DNA of 64,000 nt. Origin: Streptomyces caelestis (GTDB lineage: Bacteria; Actinomycetota; Actinomycetes; Streptomycetales; Streptomycetaceae). A program made the position numbers and the translations under genes. A model generated the notes under the pieces. That model saw nothing but the letters and a program-made list of their open reading frames with translations. It was not told the DNA's origin and did not search any database. The stretch lies in assembly GCF_014205255.1 (NCBI RefSeq), contig NZ_JACHNE010000001.1, forward strand, positions 1,922,001-1,986,000. Reading direction: 5' to 3'. Positions 1 through 8,334 of the stretch are shown here, one piece after another. Every line of letters starts with the position of its first letter. Position 1 is the stretch's first letter.

Positions 1-173
1 TGGCCTCGTGCGCGCAGGACAACCACCGCAAGGCGAACCGGACTCCGGAAGAGGCGGGGATGCCGCTGCTGCGGCAACCGTTCGAGCCGACTCCGGCGGA
101 CGCGATGCTGCTGGCGCTGGGGCAGGACGACTTCGACGCGCTGCCGCAGTGGCTGGCGCAGCCCGCGGCCTAG
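1..173 (+). CDS. C-terminal end of an unidentified protein (5' truncated by window)
   Basis: Only the last 56 codons are present, in the frame beginning at base 3 and ending with TAG at 171-173; the last residues are WLAQPAA. The fragment is soluble-looking and acidic, with no membrane segment and no motif I can assign to a family. A strong hairpin begins eight bases after the stop, so this is the last gene of a rightward unit that converges on the band-7 gene. The function cannot be judged from this piece. Confidence 0.6.
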   Translation, partial: ASCAQDNHRKANRTPEEAGMPLLRQPFEPTPADAMLLALGQDDFDALPQWLAQPAA

Positions 174-181
174 CAATCGTG

Positions 182-220
182 CGAAGGGGGCCCGCTTCCC
201 TGGGAAGCGGGCCCCCTTCG
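182..220. terminator. Bidirectional hairpin between convergent genes
   Basis: The arm CGAAGGGGGCCCGCTTCC is mirrored perfectly by its complement, with only a few unpaired bases at the tip. It lies 8 bases after the stop of the rightward gene and 10 bases after the stop of the leftward band-7 gene, so it can end both transcripts. There is no long T-run, as is usual in Streptomyces. Confidence 0.8.
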
Positions 221-230
221 TGTGTATCGG

Positions 231-1190
231 TCAGTCGATGGACGGCTTCTCGCGGCGCTCCTGGGCGGGGACGCCGCTGCCGGACGCGCCTGAGTTGCCG
301 CCGGAACCGCCTCCCAGGCCACCGAAGTTGCCCATGGCGCCGGACAGGCCCTTGAGGGCGTCGCCGATTTCGCTGGGCACGATCCAGAGCTTGTTGGCGT
401 CGCCTTCGGCGATCTTGGGGAGCATCTGGAGGTACTGGTAGGAGAGGAGTTTCTGGTCCGGGTCGCCGGCGTGGATGGCCTCGAAGACCGTACGGACGGC
501 CTGGGCCTCACCCTCGGCGCGCAGGGCGGCCGCCTTGGCCTCACCTTCGGCGCGCAGGATCTGGGACTGCTTCTCGCCTTCGGCGCGCAGGATCTCGGAC
601 TGCCGGACACCTTCGGCCTGGAGGATCGCGGCGCGCTTGTCGCGGTCGGCGCGCATCTGCTTCTCCATCGAGTCCTGGATGGAGGTGGGCGGCTCGATCG
701 CCTTGAGTTCGACGCGGTTGACGCGGATGCCCCACTTGCCGGTGGCCTCGTCGAGGACGCCGCGCAGGGCCGCGTTGATCTCCTCGCGGGAGGTCAGGGT
801 CCGCTCCAGGTCCATGCCACCGATGATGTTGCGGAGCGTGGTGACGGTGAGCTGCTCGATCGCCTGGATGTAGCTGGCGACTTCGTACGTCGCGGCGCGG
901 GCGTCGGTCACCTGGTAGTAGATGACCGTGTCGATGTTGACGACCAGGTTGTCCTGGGTGATCACCGGCTGCGGCGGGAAGGGCACGACCTGTTCGCGCA
1001 GGTCGATGCGGTTGCGGATGGTGTCGATGAACGGGACGACGATGTTGAGGCCGGCGTTCAGGGTCCGCGTGTAGCGGCCGAAGCGCTCGACGATGGCCGC
1101 GCTGGCCTGTGGGATGACTTGGATCGTCTTGATCAGGGCGATGAAGACCAACACCACCAGAATGATCAGGACGATGATGACCGGTTCCAT
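231..1190 (-). CDS. SPFH/Band 7 (stomatin/paraslipin-like) membrane protein
   Basis: The protein has 319 residues. An N-terminal hydrophobic anchor (about residues 3-25) precedes an SPFH/prohibitin domain (about 30-180). A charged helical stretch (about 175-245) follows, with repeats of the type RAEGE-(K/A)-(Q/K), which normally drives oligomer assembly. The C-terminus is a flexible Gly/Ser tail. This order matches the paraslipin/QmcA group, membrane scaffolds that work with NfeD proteins and FtsH-type proteases in membrane quality control. The NfeD partner lies just upstream on the same strand (132-base gap). The ATG start directly precedes the anchor. The family assignment is firm; the substrate is unknown. 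Confidence 0.93.
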   Translation of the reverse strand: MEPVIIVLIILVVLVFIALIKTIQVIPQASAAIVERFGRYTRTLNAGLNIVVPFIDTIRNRIDLREQVVPFPPQPVITQDNLVVNIDTVIYYQVTDARAATYEVASYIQAIEQLTVTTLRNIIGGMDLERTLTSREEINAALRGVLDEATGKWGIRVNRVELKAIEPPTSIQDSMEKQMRADRDKRAAILQAEGVRQSEILRAEGEKQSQILRAEGEAKAAALRAEGEAQAVRTVFEAIHAGDPDQKLLSYQYLQMLPKIAEGDANKLWIVPSEIGDALKGLSGAMGNFGGLGGGSGGNSGASGSGVPAQERREKPSID

Positions 1191-1322
1191 CGTCGTTCCC
1201 CGTATCCCTTCTCCGCTTCGGCGCCTTCGGCAGATCTTATGGTTGTCGAAGATCTTGCTGGTCGAGTCTGTCAGACCGTCGCGTAGCTGGCGAGGAGTTC
1301 ACTCCAGTTACGTCCTGCGAGG

Positions 1323-1754
1323 TCACATGACGATCGCAGTGGCTCCCTCGATGTCCACGACGTCCACTTCCTGGCCTATTTCGTAAGCGCGGTCGGTGTC
1401 GAGGGCGCGGGCCGACCAGACCTCTCCGGCCAGCTTGATCCGGCCGCCGGAGGCATCGACGCGTTCCAGGACGACGGCTTGTCTGCCCTTCAACGCGTCC
1501 ACGCCGGTGGCGAATTGGGGTCGCTGGGCGCGATGTCGGTTCGCGATGGGCCGTACGACGGCGATGCCCGCGGTCGAGATGACGGCGAAGACGACGACCT
1601 GGGCGACGGCTCCGCCGCCGAAGACGCCGCTGACGACCGCGGCGCCGATGGCGCCCACCGCGAGCATGCCGAGTTCGGGCATCGCGGTGACCACGAGCGC
1701 GATGCCGAGCGCTGTCGCGCCGATCAGCCACCACAGCCATGCGTCGATTTCCAC
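1323..1754 (-). CDS. NfeD-family membrane protein
   Basis: The protein has 143 residues. Three or four short hydrophobic helices fill about residues 6-75, followed by a small soluble C-terminal domain (about 82-143, including GRQAVVLERV and VDVVDIEG) typical of the OB-fold of NfeD proteins. NfeD proteins are partners of SPFH proteins, and here the SPFH gene is next downstream on the same strand, which supports a functional pair. This is the short form without the ClpP-like protease domain. Transcription is probably joint, although the 132-base gap leaves room for a separate promoter. Confidence 0.9.
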   Translation of the reverse strand: MEIDAWLWWLIGATALGIALVVTAMPELGMLAVGAIGAAVVSGVFGGGAVAQVVVFAVISTAGIAVVRPIANRHRAQRPQFATGVDALKGRQAVVLERVDASGGRIKLAGEVWSARALDTDRAYEIGQEVDVVDIEGATAIVM

Positions 1755-1848
1755 ATGGTCATGGTAGGTCCGACGGCCCCGTCACCGACAGGGCACCCAG
1801 CGTGTGAAATGCCGTTCTTACTTTGGGATTTGGCGGCGCCGGGCTGGA

Positions 1849-2646
1849 TCAGGACAGCGGGAGGCCCTGTGCCGTCCAACGCTCGCCCGCCTGTTCGACG
1901 ACGAGCGGGAGGCCGAAGCAGAGGGAGAGGTTGCGAGAGGTGAGTTCGAGCTCCATCGGGCCCGCGGCGAGGACCTTGCCCTGGCGGATCATGAGGACGT
2001 GGGTGAAGCCCGGGGGGATCTCCTCGACATGGTGGGTGACCATGAGCATCGAGGGGGCGATCGGGTCGCGGGCGAGCCGGCCGAGGCGGCGGACGAGGTC
2101 CTCGCGGCCGCCGAGGTCGAGGCCGGCGGCGGGCTCGTCGAGGAGCAGCAGTTCGGGGTCGGTCATCAGGGCGCGGGCGATGAGGGTGCGCTTGCGCTCG
2201 CCCTCGGAGAGCGTGCCGAACTTGCGCTCCAGGTACTCACTCATGCCGAGGCGGTCGAGGAAGGCGCGGGCGCGCTGTTCGTCGATCTCCTCGTAGTCCT
2301 CGTGCCAGGTGGCGGTCATGCCGTACGCGGCGGTCAGCACCGTCTCCAGGACCGTCTGGCGCTTGGGGAGCTTGTCGGCCATGGCGATGCCGGCCATGCC
2401 GATGCGCGGGCGCAGCTCGAAGACGTCGGTGCCGGGCCGGCCGAGGGTCTCGCCGAGGATGGCGGCGGTGCCCGAGCTGGGGAAGAGGTAGGTGGAAGCG
2501 AGGTTGAGGAGAGTGGTCTTGCCGGCGCCGTTCGGGCCCAGGATGACCCAGCGCTCGCCCTCCTTGACCGACCAGGAGACCTGGTCCACCAGAGCCCGGC
2601 CCTCGCGGACCACAGATACGTCCTGAAGCTCCAGAACATCGCTCAT
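1849..2646 (-). CDS. ABC transporter ATP-binding protein, stand-alone
   Basis: The protein has 265 residues and forms a single nucleotide-binding domain: Walker A GPNGAGKTT at 37-45, signature LSEGERKR at 146-153, and Walker B LLLLDE at about 166-171 followed by the D-loop. A switch histidine is seen in MVTHHVEE. No permease gene is adjacent, so the membrane partner is elsewhere or the protein acts in another process. The ATG at 2646 begins the conserved MSDVLELQDVSVV start. The substrate cannot be inferred. It is codirectional with NfeD-SPFH with a gap of about 95 bases. Confidence 0.9.
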   Translation of the reverse strand: MSDVLELQDVSVVREGRALVDQVSWSVKEGERWVILGPNGAGKTTLLNLASTYLFPSSGTAAILGETLGRPGTDVFELRPRIGMAGIAMADKLPKRQTVLETVLTAAYGMTATWHEDYEEIDEQRARAFLDRLGMSEYLERKFGTLSEGERKRTLIARALMTDPELLLLDEPAAGLDLGGREDLVRRLGRLARDPIAPSMLMVTHHVEEIPPGFTHVLMIRQGKVLAAGPMELELTSRNLSLCFGLPLVVEQAGERWTAQGLPLS

Positions 2647-2807
2647 GAGCGCGTTGTCTCCCCTTGCAGTGTGGCCGGTCTCGGCTGTCGCGTAAGCCTG
2701 TGGCTCGGTCCGCCGCGCCGGTGGGCGCAGCCCTCCATGAAATCTACGCCACCGGTCCCCCCGGACATTCCCTCGGTCCGGTCCTTGGAGGGTCCTAGGG
2801 TGGGGAC

Positions 2808-3593
2808 ATGCTCACGGAACCGCGCGCAGGACGTCTCGCAGCTTGGGGAAATGCCCTTTTGGCCGGACTTGTCTCTCCGGATGACGCTGTACTCGCCATC
2901 GTCGGTGAGGACGCTGTGCACCGGGTGGAGGGGTTGCCGGGTGAGCCGGGCCAGGTCGGGCTGACGCTCGCGCTGGGGCGGCTGCGGAGGCTCGGGGCGA
3001 CCGGACTGCGGGTGGCGCTGCCCGCGCCGGGGCATCCGCTGGGGCTGAGCGGGCCGCCGGAGTTCAACGCGCGGGCCCTGGAGGCCGAGGAGGCGGTGGT
3101 CTGTTACGGGGCCGCCCTCGGGTTGGTGCCGGACGTGTACGAGGCCGGGCCTGAGGGGGTGCAGGTCGAGGTGGTGTGGCATGTGCTGCCCGTGCGGGAG
3201 GCACCGCCGGCGGATGTGCCGTCGCTGGGTGAGGCGGAGCGGGAGCTGGCGGAGGCGCTCAGGGACGCGACCGAAGCGCTGACGCGGCTGGATGTGGCCG
3301 GGGCGGGGCCGGTGGCGGAGGCGGCGGTCGATGCGTATCGGGCGCGGGCCGAGCGGGGGCGGGAGGTGCTGGCGCCCGGGTATCCGTCGCGGGCGGTGCG
3401 GGTGCTGGAGCTGGCGCAGCGGGTGGGGACGCTCATCGCTGTGGCGACGGAGAGTGGGCACGGTGGTGCGGTGAGCGCGTCTGAGATCTCTGCGCGGAGG
3501 GAGGCGTTGCGGCCGGTGGAGCGGACGGCTCGGCGGGCGCAGGTCGCGGCGTACAACTCCGTTGTGGAGGAGCGGGAGCGGGGGGTGCGGTGA
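2808..3593 (+). CDS. Conserved Streptomyces hypothetical protein
   Basis: The protein has 261 residues and no signal peptide or membrane segment. It is Ala/Leu/Gly-rich with a helical C-terminal half (about 150-255). The middle part (EVVWHVLPVREAPPADVPSLGEAE) links an alpha/beta N-terminal half, containing a GLRVALPAPGHPLGLSGPP loop, to the helices. I recognise it only as a type conserved among Streptomyces and cannot assign an activity. It is transcribed divergently from the ABC ATPase with 161 bases between them. The ATG at 2808 is preceded by a G-rich tract that could serve as a ribosome site. Confidence 0.75.
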   Translation: MLTEPRAGRLAAWGNALLAGLVSPDDAVLAIVGEDAVHRVEGLPGEPGQVGLTLALGRLRRLGATGLRVALPAPGHPLGLSGPPEFNARALEAEEAVVCYGAALGLVPDVYEAGPEGVQVEVVWHVLPVREAPPADVPSLGEAERELAEALRDATEALTRLDVAGAGPVAEAAVDAYRARAERGREVLAPGYPSRAVRVLELAQRVGTLIAVATESGHGGAVSASEISARREALRPVERTARRAQVAAYNSVVEERERGVR

Positions 3594-3755
3594 CGGGGGG
3601 GTTGGCGCTCGGCGTTGGTGCTGAGGGCGGGTGGGTGCGCAGCCCGGCGCTGCGGGGTGCCTCCCCCAAGCTCTCGGCTTCGCTCGAGCAGGGGCCCCCA
3701 TCGCCCACCCGTGCCGCCCCCAGCGGCACGACTGCCCGCAGCTAAGCAGACCGGA

Positions 3756-3785
3756 CCGGCCTCCCAGGCGTTGCTGGGAGGCCGG
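3756..3785. terminator. Hairpin between hypothetical gene and chpE
   Basis: CCGGCCTCCCAG at 3756-3767 and CTGGGAGGCCGG at 3774-3785 form a perfect 12-base-pair stem with a six-base loop. It lies 33 bases beyond the chpE stop and on the 3' side of the rightward hypothetical gene, so it can serve both. The rest of the 3594-3755 gap shows no gene-like signal. Confidence 0.75.
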
Positions 3786-3788
3786 GGT

Positions 3789-3813
3789 CACCTCCGGCTC
3801 GGAGACGGAGGTG
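3789..3813 (-). terminator. Second short hairpin just after chpE
   Basis: CACCTCCG at 3789-3796 and CGGAGGTG at 3806-3813 form an 8-base-pair stem. It begins six bases past the chpE stop, directly before the larger hairpin, so chpE ends in two stacked hairpins. It may stabilise the 3' end of the message. Confidence 0.5.
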
Positions 3814-3818
3814 GGGTG

Positions 3819-4061
3819 TCAGTGGTTGACGGCGAGGTTGCCGAAGGCGGGGTTCAGGACGCCCACGACGTTCACGCTGTTGCCGGACACGTTGACCGGG
3901 ACGTGCACCGGGGCCTGGACGACGTTGCCCGAGCCGACGCCCGGGGAGCCCACGGCCTGGCCGTCGGCGTGCGCGCTGGTGGCGGAGGCGATGCCCGCGC
4001 CCGCGGCCAGCAGGCCACCGGTCACCATCGTCACGGCAGCGGCCTTCTTCAGGTTCTTCAC
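3819..4061 (-). CDS. chpE: Short chaplin ChpE
   Basis: This is an 80-residue secreted protein. The signal peptide (about 1-28; KNLKKAAAV, then a hydrophobic core, then ASATSAHA) is followed by one chaplin domain with the family landmarks GSPGVGSGN, QAPVHVPVN and GNSVNVVGVLNP, ending in VNH. Most chaplins have two cysteines in this domain; this one has none, which is characteristic of ChpE. Chaplins self-assemble into amyloid-like surface layers that lower surface tension for aerial hyphae. The start is the GTG at 4061, behind GGAGGG with good spacing; an upstream in-frame ATG would add residues ahead of the signal peptide. Confidence 0.95.
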   Translation of the reverse strand: MKNLKKAAAVTMVTGGLLAAGAGIASATSAHADGQAVGSPGVGSGNVVQAPVHVPVNVSGNSVNVVGVLNPAFGNLAVNH

Positions 4062-4217
4062 TTCTGAGCCCTCCTTGCGATTGCCGCGGCAGGCGCCGCA
4101 GCACGCACTGGAGAACGGCGGAGATCCACTGAGGATGCGCCATATGGGGGACATTCCCACGACGGTATGAATCTCAGTCCGGAACGGAACCCTCCGTGTT
4201 GCCGTGGGATGAGCGTG

Positions 4218-4859
4218 TCAGCCTGTCACGCCATGGCGAACGGCCCACAGGGCGGCCTGCGTTCGGTCGGACAGGTCGAGTTTCATCAGGATGTTCGAGA
4301 CGTGGGTCTTGACGGTCTTCTCGGAGAGGACGAGGGCGCGGGCGATCTCCCGGTTGGAGCGGCCGTCCGCTATCAGTCCGAGCACCTCGCGCTCCCGCTC
4401 GGTGAGCGAACCGGCCCGCCCCGGACCCGAGTTGACCTCCTCCTGGGACAGCAGTGCGTCAGCGACCTCCGGCTGGAGGAGGATGTGCCCGGCGTGGACG
4501 GAGCGGATGGCTCCGGCGAGGGCGTCGGGGTCGACGTCCTTGTAGACGTAGCCGGCGGCGCCCGCGCGCAGGGCGGGGACCACCGTGCGCTGCTCGGTGA
4601 AGCTGGTGACGATCAGCACGCGCGCGGGGTTGTCCAGTTCGCGGAGTCTGCGCAGGGCGTCGACGCCGTCCATGCCCGGCATCTTGACGTCCATGAGGAT
4701 GACGTCGGGCCGCAGTTCCTCCGCGCGGTCGACTCCTTCGGCGCCGTCCGCCGCCTCGCCCACGACCTCGATGTCGTCCTGCACTTCGAGGAACGTGCGC
4801 AGGCCCCGGCGGACGACCTGGTGGTCGTCGACGAGCAGCACCTTGATTGCGTCAGCCAC
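4218..4859 (-). CDS. NarL/LuxR-family response regulator
   Basis: The protein has 213 residues. The receiver domain has D11-D12, phospho-acceptor D57, T85 and K107. The C-terminal LuxR-type helix-turn-helix (about 150-210) carries [13 protein letters not shown] and [23 protein letters not shown]. It should dimerise and bind DNA after phosphorylation by the kinase encoded immediately upstream. The GTG start at 4859 overlaps the kinase stop by eight bases, so the pair is translationally coupled. No targets can be read from the sequence; neighbouring chpE (codirectional, 156 bases downstream) is a plausible one, but this is inference. Confidence 0.95.
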   Translation of the reverse strand: MADAIKVLLVDDHQVVRRGLRTFLEVQDDIEVVGEAADGAEGVDRAEELRPDVILMDVKMPGMDGVDALRRLRELDNPARVLIVTSFTEQRTVVPALRAGAAGYVYKDVDPDALAGAIRSVHAGHILLQPEVADALLSQEEVNSGPGRAGSLTEREREVLGLIADGRSNREIARALVLSEKTVKTHVSNILMKLDLSDRTQAALWAVRHGVTG

Positions 4860-5997
4860 CGGGGACCTCCATCTCGATCGTGGTGCCCTTGCCGGGCGCC
4901 GATTCCACGGTCAGCGTGCCGCCGGCCCCGCTCGCCCGGTCCCGCATCGAGACCAGGCCCAGATGGCGCCCCGCGCGGCGGACCGCCATCGGGTCGAAGC
5001 CGCTGCCGTCGTCCGTGACGCGCAGGACGGCTCCGCTGCCACGGCGGTCCAGGGTCACGTCCACGTGGTCGGCGCCGGAGTGGCGCAGGGCGTTGTGCAG
5101 GGCCTCCTGGGCGACGCGCAGGAGGGCTTCCTCCTGGGAGGCGGGCAGGGCCTTCACACCGCGGCCGGCGAAGGTGACGTGGGCGGAGTGGGCGCGGTCG
5201 AGGACCTGGACCTGCGTGCGGAGGGTGGCCACGAGGCCGTCCTCGTCGAGGGCGGCGGGGCGCAACTCGACGACGGCGGCGCGCAGTTCGTCGGCGGCCT
5301 CGGCGGCGAGGGCCGCCACCTGCTGGAGTTCGCCCTTGGCGCGGGAGGGGTCCCGGTCCACCAGGCGGGCCGCTGCCTGGGCGGTCAGGCGGAGGGAGAA
5401 GAGCTTCTGGCTGACCGCGTCGTGCAGTTCGTGGGCGAGGCGGGAGCGCTCCTCGGCGATGGTGAGTTCGCGGCTGCGTTCGTAGAGGCGGGCGTTGGTG
5501 AGGGCGATCGCCGCGTGCTGGGCGAGGATGCCGAGCAGTTCCTCGTCGTCCTCGGTGAAGCCGCAACTGCCTTCGGACTTCGGGCAGTTCTTGTTGGCGA
5601 GGAACAGCGCGCCGATGACCTCGTCGCCGTCGCGGATCGGCAGGCCGAGGAAGTCGACCAGGTCGGGGTGGGCGCTCGGCCAGCCCTCGAAACGGGGGTC
5701 CTTGCGGACGTCGGCGAGGCGCTCGGCCCTGGCCTCGTGCAGCATCGCGGCCAGGATGCCGTGCTGGCGCGGGAGCGGGCCGATGGCCTTCCACTGCTCC
5801 TCACTGACGCCGTCGACGACGAACTGGGCGAAGCCGCCGTGGTCGTCGGGGACGCCGAGCGCGGCGTACTGCGCGTCGAGCAGCTCGCGAGCCGAGGCGA
5901 CGATCGTCTTGAGGACGTCGCGCACCTCGAGATGTCTGCTCATGGCCAGCAACGCGGAACTCACCGCGGCGAGGCCGGACCGTGGACCGTGGCTCAT
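4852..5997 (-). CDS. GAF-domain sensor histidine kinase (NarL-type partner)
   Basis: The protein has 381 residues and no membrane segments. A GAF-like sensor domain (about 20-170) contains a Cys pair ([14 protein letters not shown]138 and C144) that might bind metal or sense redox state. The HisKA_3 dimerisation motif follows ([15 protein letters not shown]192), then an HATPase domain with N-box [10 protein letters not shown] and G-boxes DDGSGFDP and GLVSMRDR. This is the DevS/NarX-like cytoplasmic kinase plan. It overlaps the regulator gene by 8 bases. The signal is unknown; the cysteines are visible but their role is inferred. Confidence 0.93.
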   Translation of the reverse strand: MSHGPRSGLAAVSSALLAMSRHLEVRDVLKTIVASARELLDAQYAALGVPDDHGGFAQFVVDGVSEEQWKAIGPLPRQHGILAAMLHEARAERLADVRKDPRFEGWPSAHPDLVDFLGLPIRDGDEVIGALFLANKNCPKSEGSCGFTEDDEELLGILAQHAAIALTNARLYERSRELTIAEERSRLAHELHDAVSQKLFSLRLTAQAAARLVDRDPSRAKGELQQVAALAAEAADELRAAVVELRPAALDEDGLVATLRTQVQVLDRAHSAHVTFAGRGVKALPASQEEALLRVAQEALHNALRHSGADHVDVTLDRRGSGAVLRVTDDGSGFDPMAVRRAGRHLGLVSMRDRASGAGGTLTVESAPGKGTTIEMEVPGG

Positions 5998-6233
5998 GTC
6001 CTCACGGTACCGGCGGGCTGTGACAGCGCGGATCGGGCCGGTGGCGGCGGGCGCCCGGTCCGGTGGGCCTAGGTCGCGGGGCGGATGGGGCCGGCCGGCA
6101 TGGCGTAGGACCGGGGGCGCCGGGCCGGGGGCGTAGGGCGAAGGGACCCGGTGGTCTGCGGCCCGCGTCCGAGGCGGTCCGGGGGGTCCCGTTCCTACGT
6201 TGAGTGCACACGATCACGACGAGGGAGCGGATC

Positions 6234-6932
6234 ATGCCGGTTGCGATCATCACGGGGGCCTCGAAGGGCCTGGGCCGGGCGCTCGCGGAGGCCCTGGCCG
6301 GGCGGGGCTGGGATCTGGTGCTCGATGCCAGGGGCGCCGAGGCCCTGACGGACGCGGCAGAGGCCGTCTCCGCGCACGGCACGCGCGTGACCGCCCTGCC
6401 CGGGGACGTCACGGACGCCACGCACCGTGCGGCCCTGGTGTCGGCGGCGTGGCGGCTCGGCGGCGTCGACCTGCTGGTGCACAACGCGAGCGCGCTGGGC
6501 GCCGAGCCGCTGGTGCGGCTGGAGGAGCTGCCCCTGGAGGGGCTGCGGCGGGCGCTGGAGGTGAACCTGGTGGCGGGGCTGGGCCTGGTCCAGGAGGCGC
6601 TGCCGCTGCTGCGGGCCTCGCGGGCGGGCAGCGTCGTGACGGTCAGTTCGGACGCGGCCGCCGAGGCGTACGAGACGTGGGGCGGTTACGGGGCGTCGAA
6701 GGCGGCGCTGGACCAGCTGGTGGCGGTGCTCGCCGTGGAGGAGCCGGGGCTGCGGGTCTGGGCGGTGGATCCCGGGGACATGGCCACGGACCTGTACGCG
6801 GCGGCCGCACCGGACGATCACGATCCGCGACCGGCGCCGACGACGGTCGTGCCGGGGTTCCTGCGGCTGCTGGACGAGCGGCCGGCGAGCGGGCGGTACG
6901 GGGCTCCGGCTCTGGTGAACGGGGTCCGATGA
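6234..6932 (+). CDS. Short-chain dehydrogenase/reductase
   Basis: The protein has 232 residues with a Rossmann NAD(P)-binding start (AIITGASKGLGRA), the NAS motif, a catalytic Ser in VTVSSDAA and the YGASKAAL active-site Tyr/Lys. It is a classical SDR acting on an unknown alcohol or ketone. I choose the ATG at 6234 because GAGGGAGCGG precedes it; an earlier in-frame GTG at 6204 lacks a ribosome site. The stop overlaps the ATG of the QueA-like gene (ATGA), so the two are translationally coupled. It is divergent from the kinase gene over 236 bases. Confidence 0.9.
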   Translation: MPVAIITGASKGLGRALAEALAGRGWDLVLDARGAEALTDAAEAVSAHGTRVTALPGDVTDATHRAALVSAAWRLGGVDLLVHNASALGAEPLVRLEELPLEGLRRALEVNLVAGLGLVQEALPLLRASRAGSVVTVSSDAAAEAYETWGGYGASKAALDQLVAVLAVEEPGLRVWAVDPGDMATDLYAAAAPDDHDPRPAPTTVVPGFLRLLDERPASGRYGAPALVNGVR

Positions 6933-7963
6933 CGCCGGCCGTGCGGATACCGGAGGAGTTGTCGGCCCGGGTGCCGGTCGAGCAGCGGGAGCCCGGGCTG
7001 GACCGGGACGCCGTGCGGATGCTGGTGTCCCGGGGTGTCGAGGCGGCGCATCACACGTTCCGGGAGCTGCCGCGGCTGTTGCGGGCCGGGGATCTGCTCG
7101 TGGTCAACACCTCGGCCACGCTGGCGGCGGCCGTGGACGGGTGGATCGGGCACGCGCGCGTGGTGGTGCATTTCTCCACGCGCGGGGACGACGGCCGCTG
7201 GGCGGTGGAGCTGCGGGAGCCCGACGGGCGGGGCACCACGCGCGCGCGTGCGGGTGGGCCCGCGGGTACGCAGGTGTGCCTGCCGGGAGGCGGGGCGCTG
7301 GTTCTGGAGGAGCCGCTGAGCGGGCGGCTGTGGTGGGCGCGGGTCGCCGGGCCTGACGTGCCGGGGCTGCTACGGGAGCACGGGCGGCCCATTCGCTACG
7401 CCTATACGGAGCGGGACCAGCCGCTGTCCGTCTACCAGACGGTGTTCGCGGTGCCGTCTCCGGACGGGTCGGGCAGTGCGGAGATGCCGAGTGCGGCGCG
7501 GCCCTTCACGGCGCGGTTGGTGGCGGAGCTGGTGAGCCGGGGGGTGCAGTTCGCGCCGGTCACGCTGCACACGGGCGTGGCGTCGGCGGAGGTGCACGAG
7601 CCGCCGTATCCGGAGCGCTTCGCGGTGCCCGAGGCGTCGGCGCGGCTGATCAACGCCGCGAAGGCCGGTGGAGGCCGGGTCGTGGCGGTCGGGACGACGG
7701 CGGTGCGGGCCGTGGAGTCGGCGGTGGGCGCCGACGGGGTCGTACGCGCGCGTGCGGGATGGACGGATCTCGTCGTCACCCCGCAGCGCGGGGTGCGGGT
7801 GGTGGACGGGCTGCTGACCGGGCTGCACGAGCCGGAGGCCTCGCATCTGCTGATGCTGGAGGCGGTCGCCGGGCGGGAGGCGATCGAGCAGGGCTACGAC
7901 GCTGCGCTCCAGGGCCGCTACCTGTGGCACGAGTTCGGGGACGTGCACCTCGTCCTGCCGTAG
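6929..7963 (+). CDS. queA: S-adenosylmethionine:tRNA ribosyltransferase-isomerase-like (QueA family)
   Basis: The protein has 344 residues with family landmarks through the whole length: RDAVRMLV, the conserved DLLVVNTSATL, GRPIRYAYTERDQPLSVYQTVFA, the S-x-A-x-PFTARL stretch, THTG-type VTLHTGVAS, GGGRVVAVGTTAVRAVES and the C-terminal GYDAALQGRYLWHEFGD. QueA makes epoxyqueuosine on tRNA. Streptomyces genomes carry this gene type without an obvious complete queuosine pathway, so the true substrate of this shorter-than-usual homologue may differ. The start ATG overlaps the SDR stop by four bases, implying one operon. Confidence 0.85.
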   Translation: MTPAVRIPEELSARVPVEQREPGLDRDAVRMLVSRGVEAAHHTFRELPRLLRAGDLLVVNTSATLAAAVDGWIGHARVVVHFSTRGDDGRWAVELREPDGRGTTRARAGGPAGTQVCLPGGGALVLEEPLSGRLWWARVAGPDVPGLLREHGRPIRYAYTERDQPLSVYQTVFAVPSPDGSGSAEMPSAARPFTARLVAELVSRGVQFAPVTLHTGVASAEVHEPPYPERFAVPEASARLINAAKAGGGRVVAVGTTAVRAVESAVGADGVVRARAGWTDLVVTPQRGVRVVDGLLTGLHEPEASHLLMLEAVAGREAIEQGYDAALQGRYLWHEFGDVHLVLP

Positions 7964-7999
7964 AAAGGGCTGTGGCGGACCTTCGGTCCTCTTTGCCTC

Positions 8000-8239
8000 A
8001 TCGACGCGCCGGTCGGCCACTTCGGCCCGCTGCGGCAGTTCACCCTGGCCAACTCCCACCACCGCAGCCACACCGCGCAGACGCAGGCCCTGCACCGCTA
8101 CCTACGCCGGCGCAACGCCAATCCCGCCATCCCGACATGCTCTCCGCCCAGCGCAATGCGCCCGCATCCGCATCCGCATCCGCATCAGCAGCGAGAAAGG
8201 CATCCGCTGGGGCCGACGCCCCTCGCCGCCGCAGCCTGA
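8000..8239 (+). pseudogene. Decayed fragment resembling the C-terminus of a transposase-like protein
   Basis: The frame from 8000 reads IDAPVGHFGPLRQF then ALHRYLRRRNAN. It then shifts to a second frame with RHPDMLSAQR, and to another ending with a KGIRWG-like stretch and a TGA at 8237-8239. From memory, this string resembles the end of actinobacterial transposase-type proteins with the pattern RYLRWRNAN...EKGIRWGGRP; the family is uncertain. A hexamer CGCATC is repeated four times (8163-8186) where the frames break. There is no start codon or terminal repeat, so it is a remnant. Confidence 0.35.
8163..8186. repeat. Hexanucleotide CGCATC x4
   Basis: Four perfect tandem copies of CGCATC sit inside the decayed transposase-like fragment. 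They look like a slippage expansion of one copy present in the parent gene (an Arg-Ile codon pair before a Ser-Glu-Lys-Gly stretch). Confidence 0.85.
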
Positions 8240-8334
8240 CCGCTCAACCCGGTGGCCCGGAAACGATCACTGGGCAGCTCAGCCATGGGCCACGCTTGTC
8301 GGGCCGGGAGGCGGTGGGACAGGGTCAGCCGATG

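Noticed and set aside
2643..3791. Long leftward frame opposite the 261-residue hypothetical
   Set aside because: The translation is Arg/Pro/His-rich low complexity without motifs, and the plus-strand frame has proper Streptomyces codon use and a plausible start.
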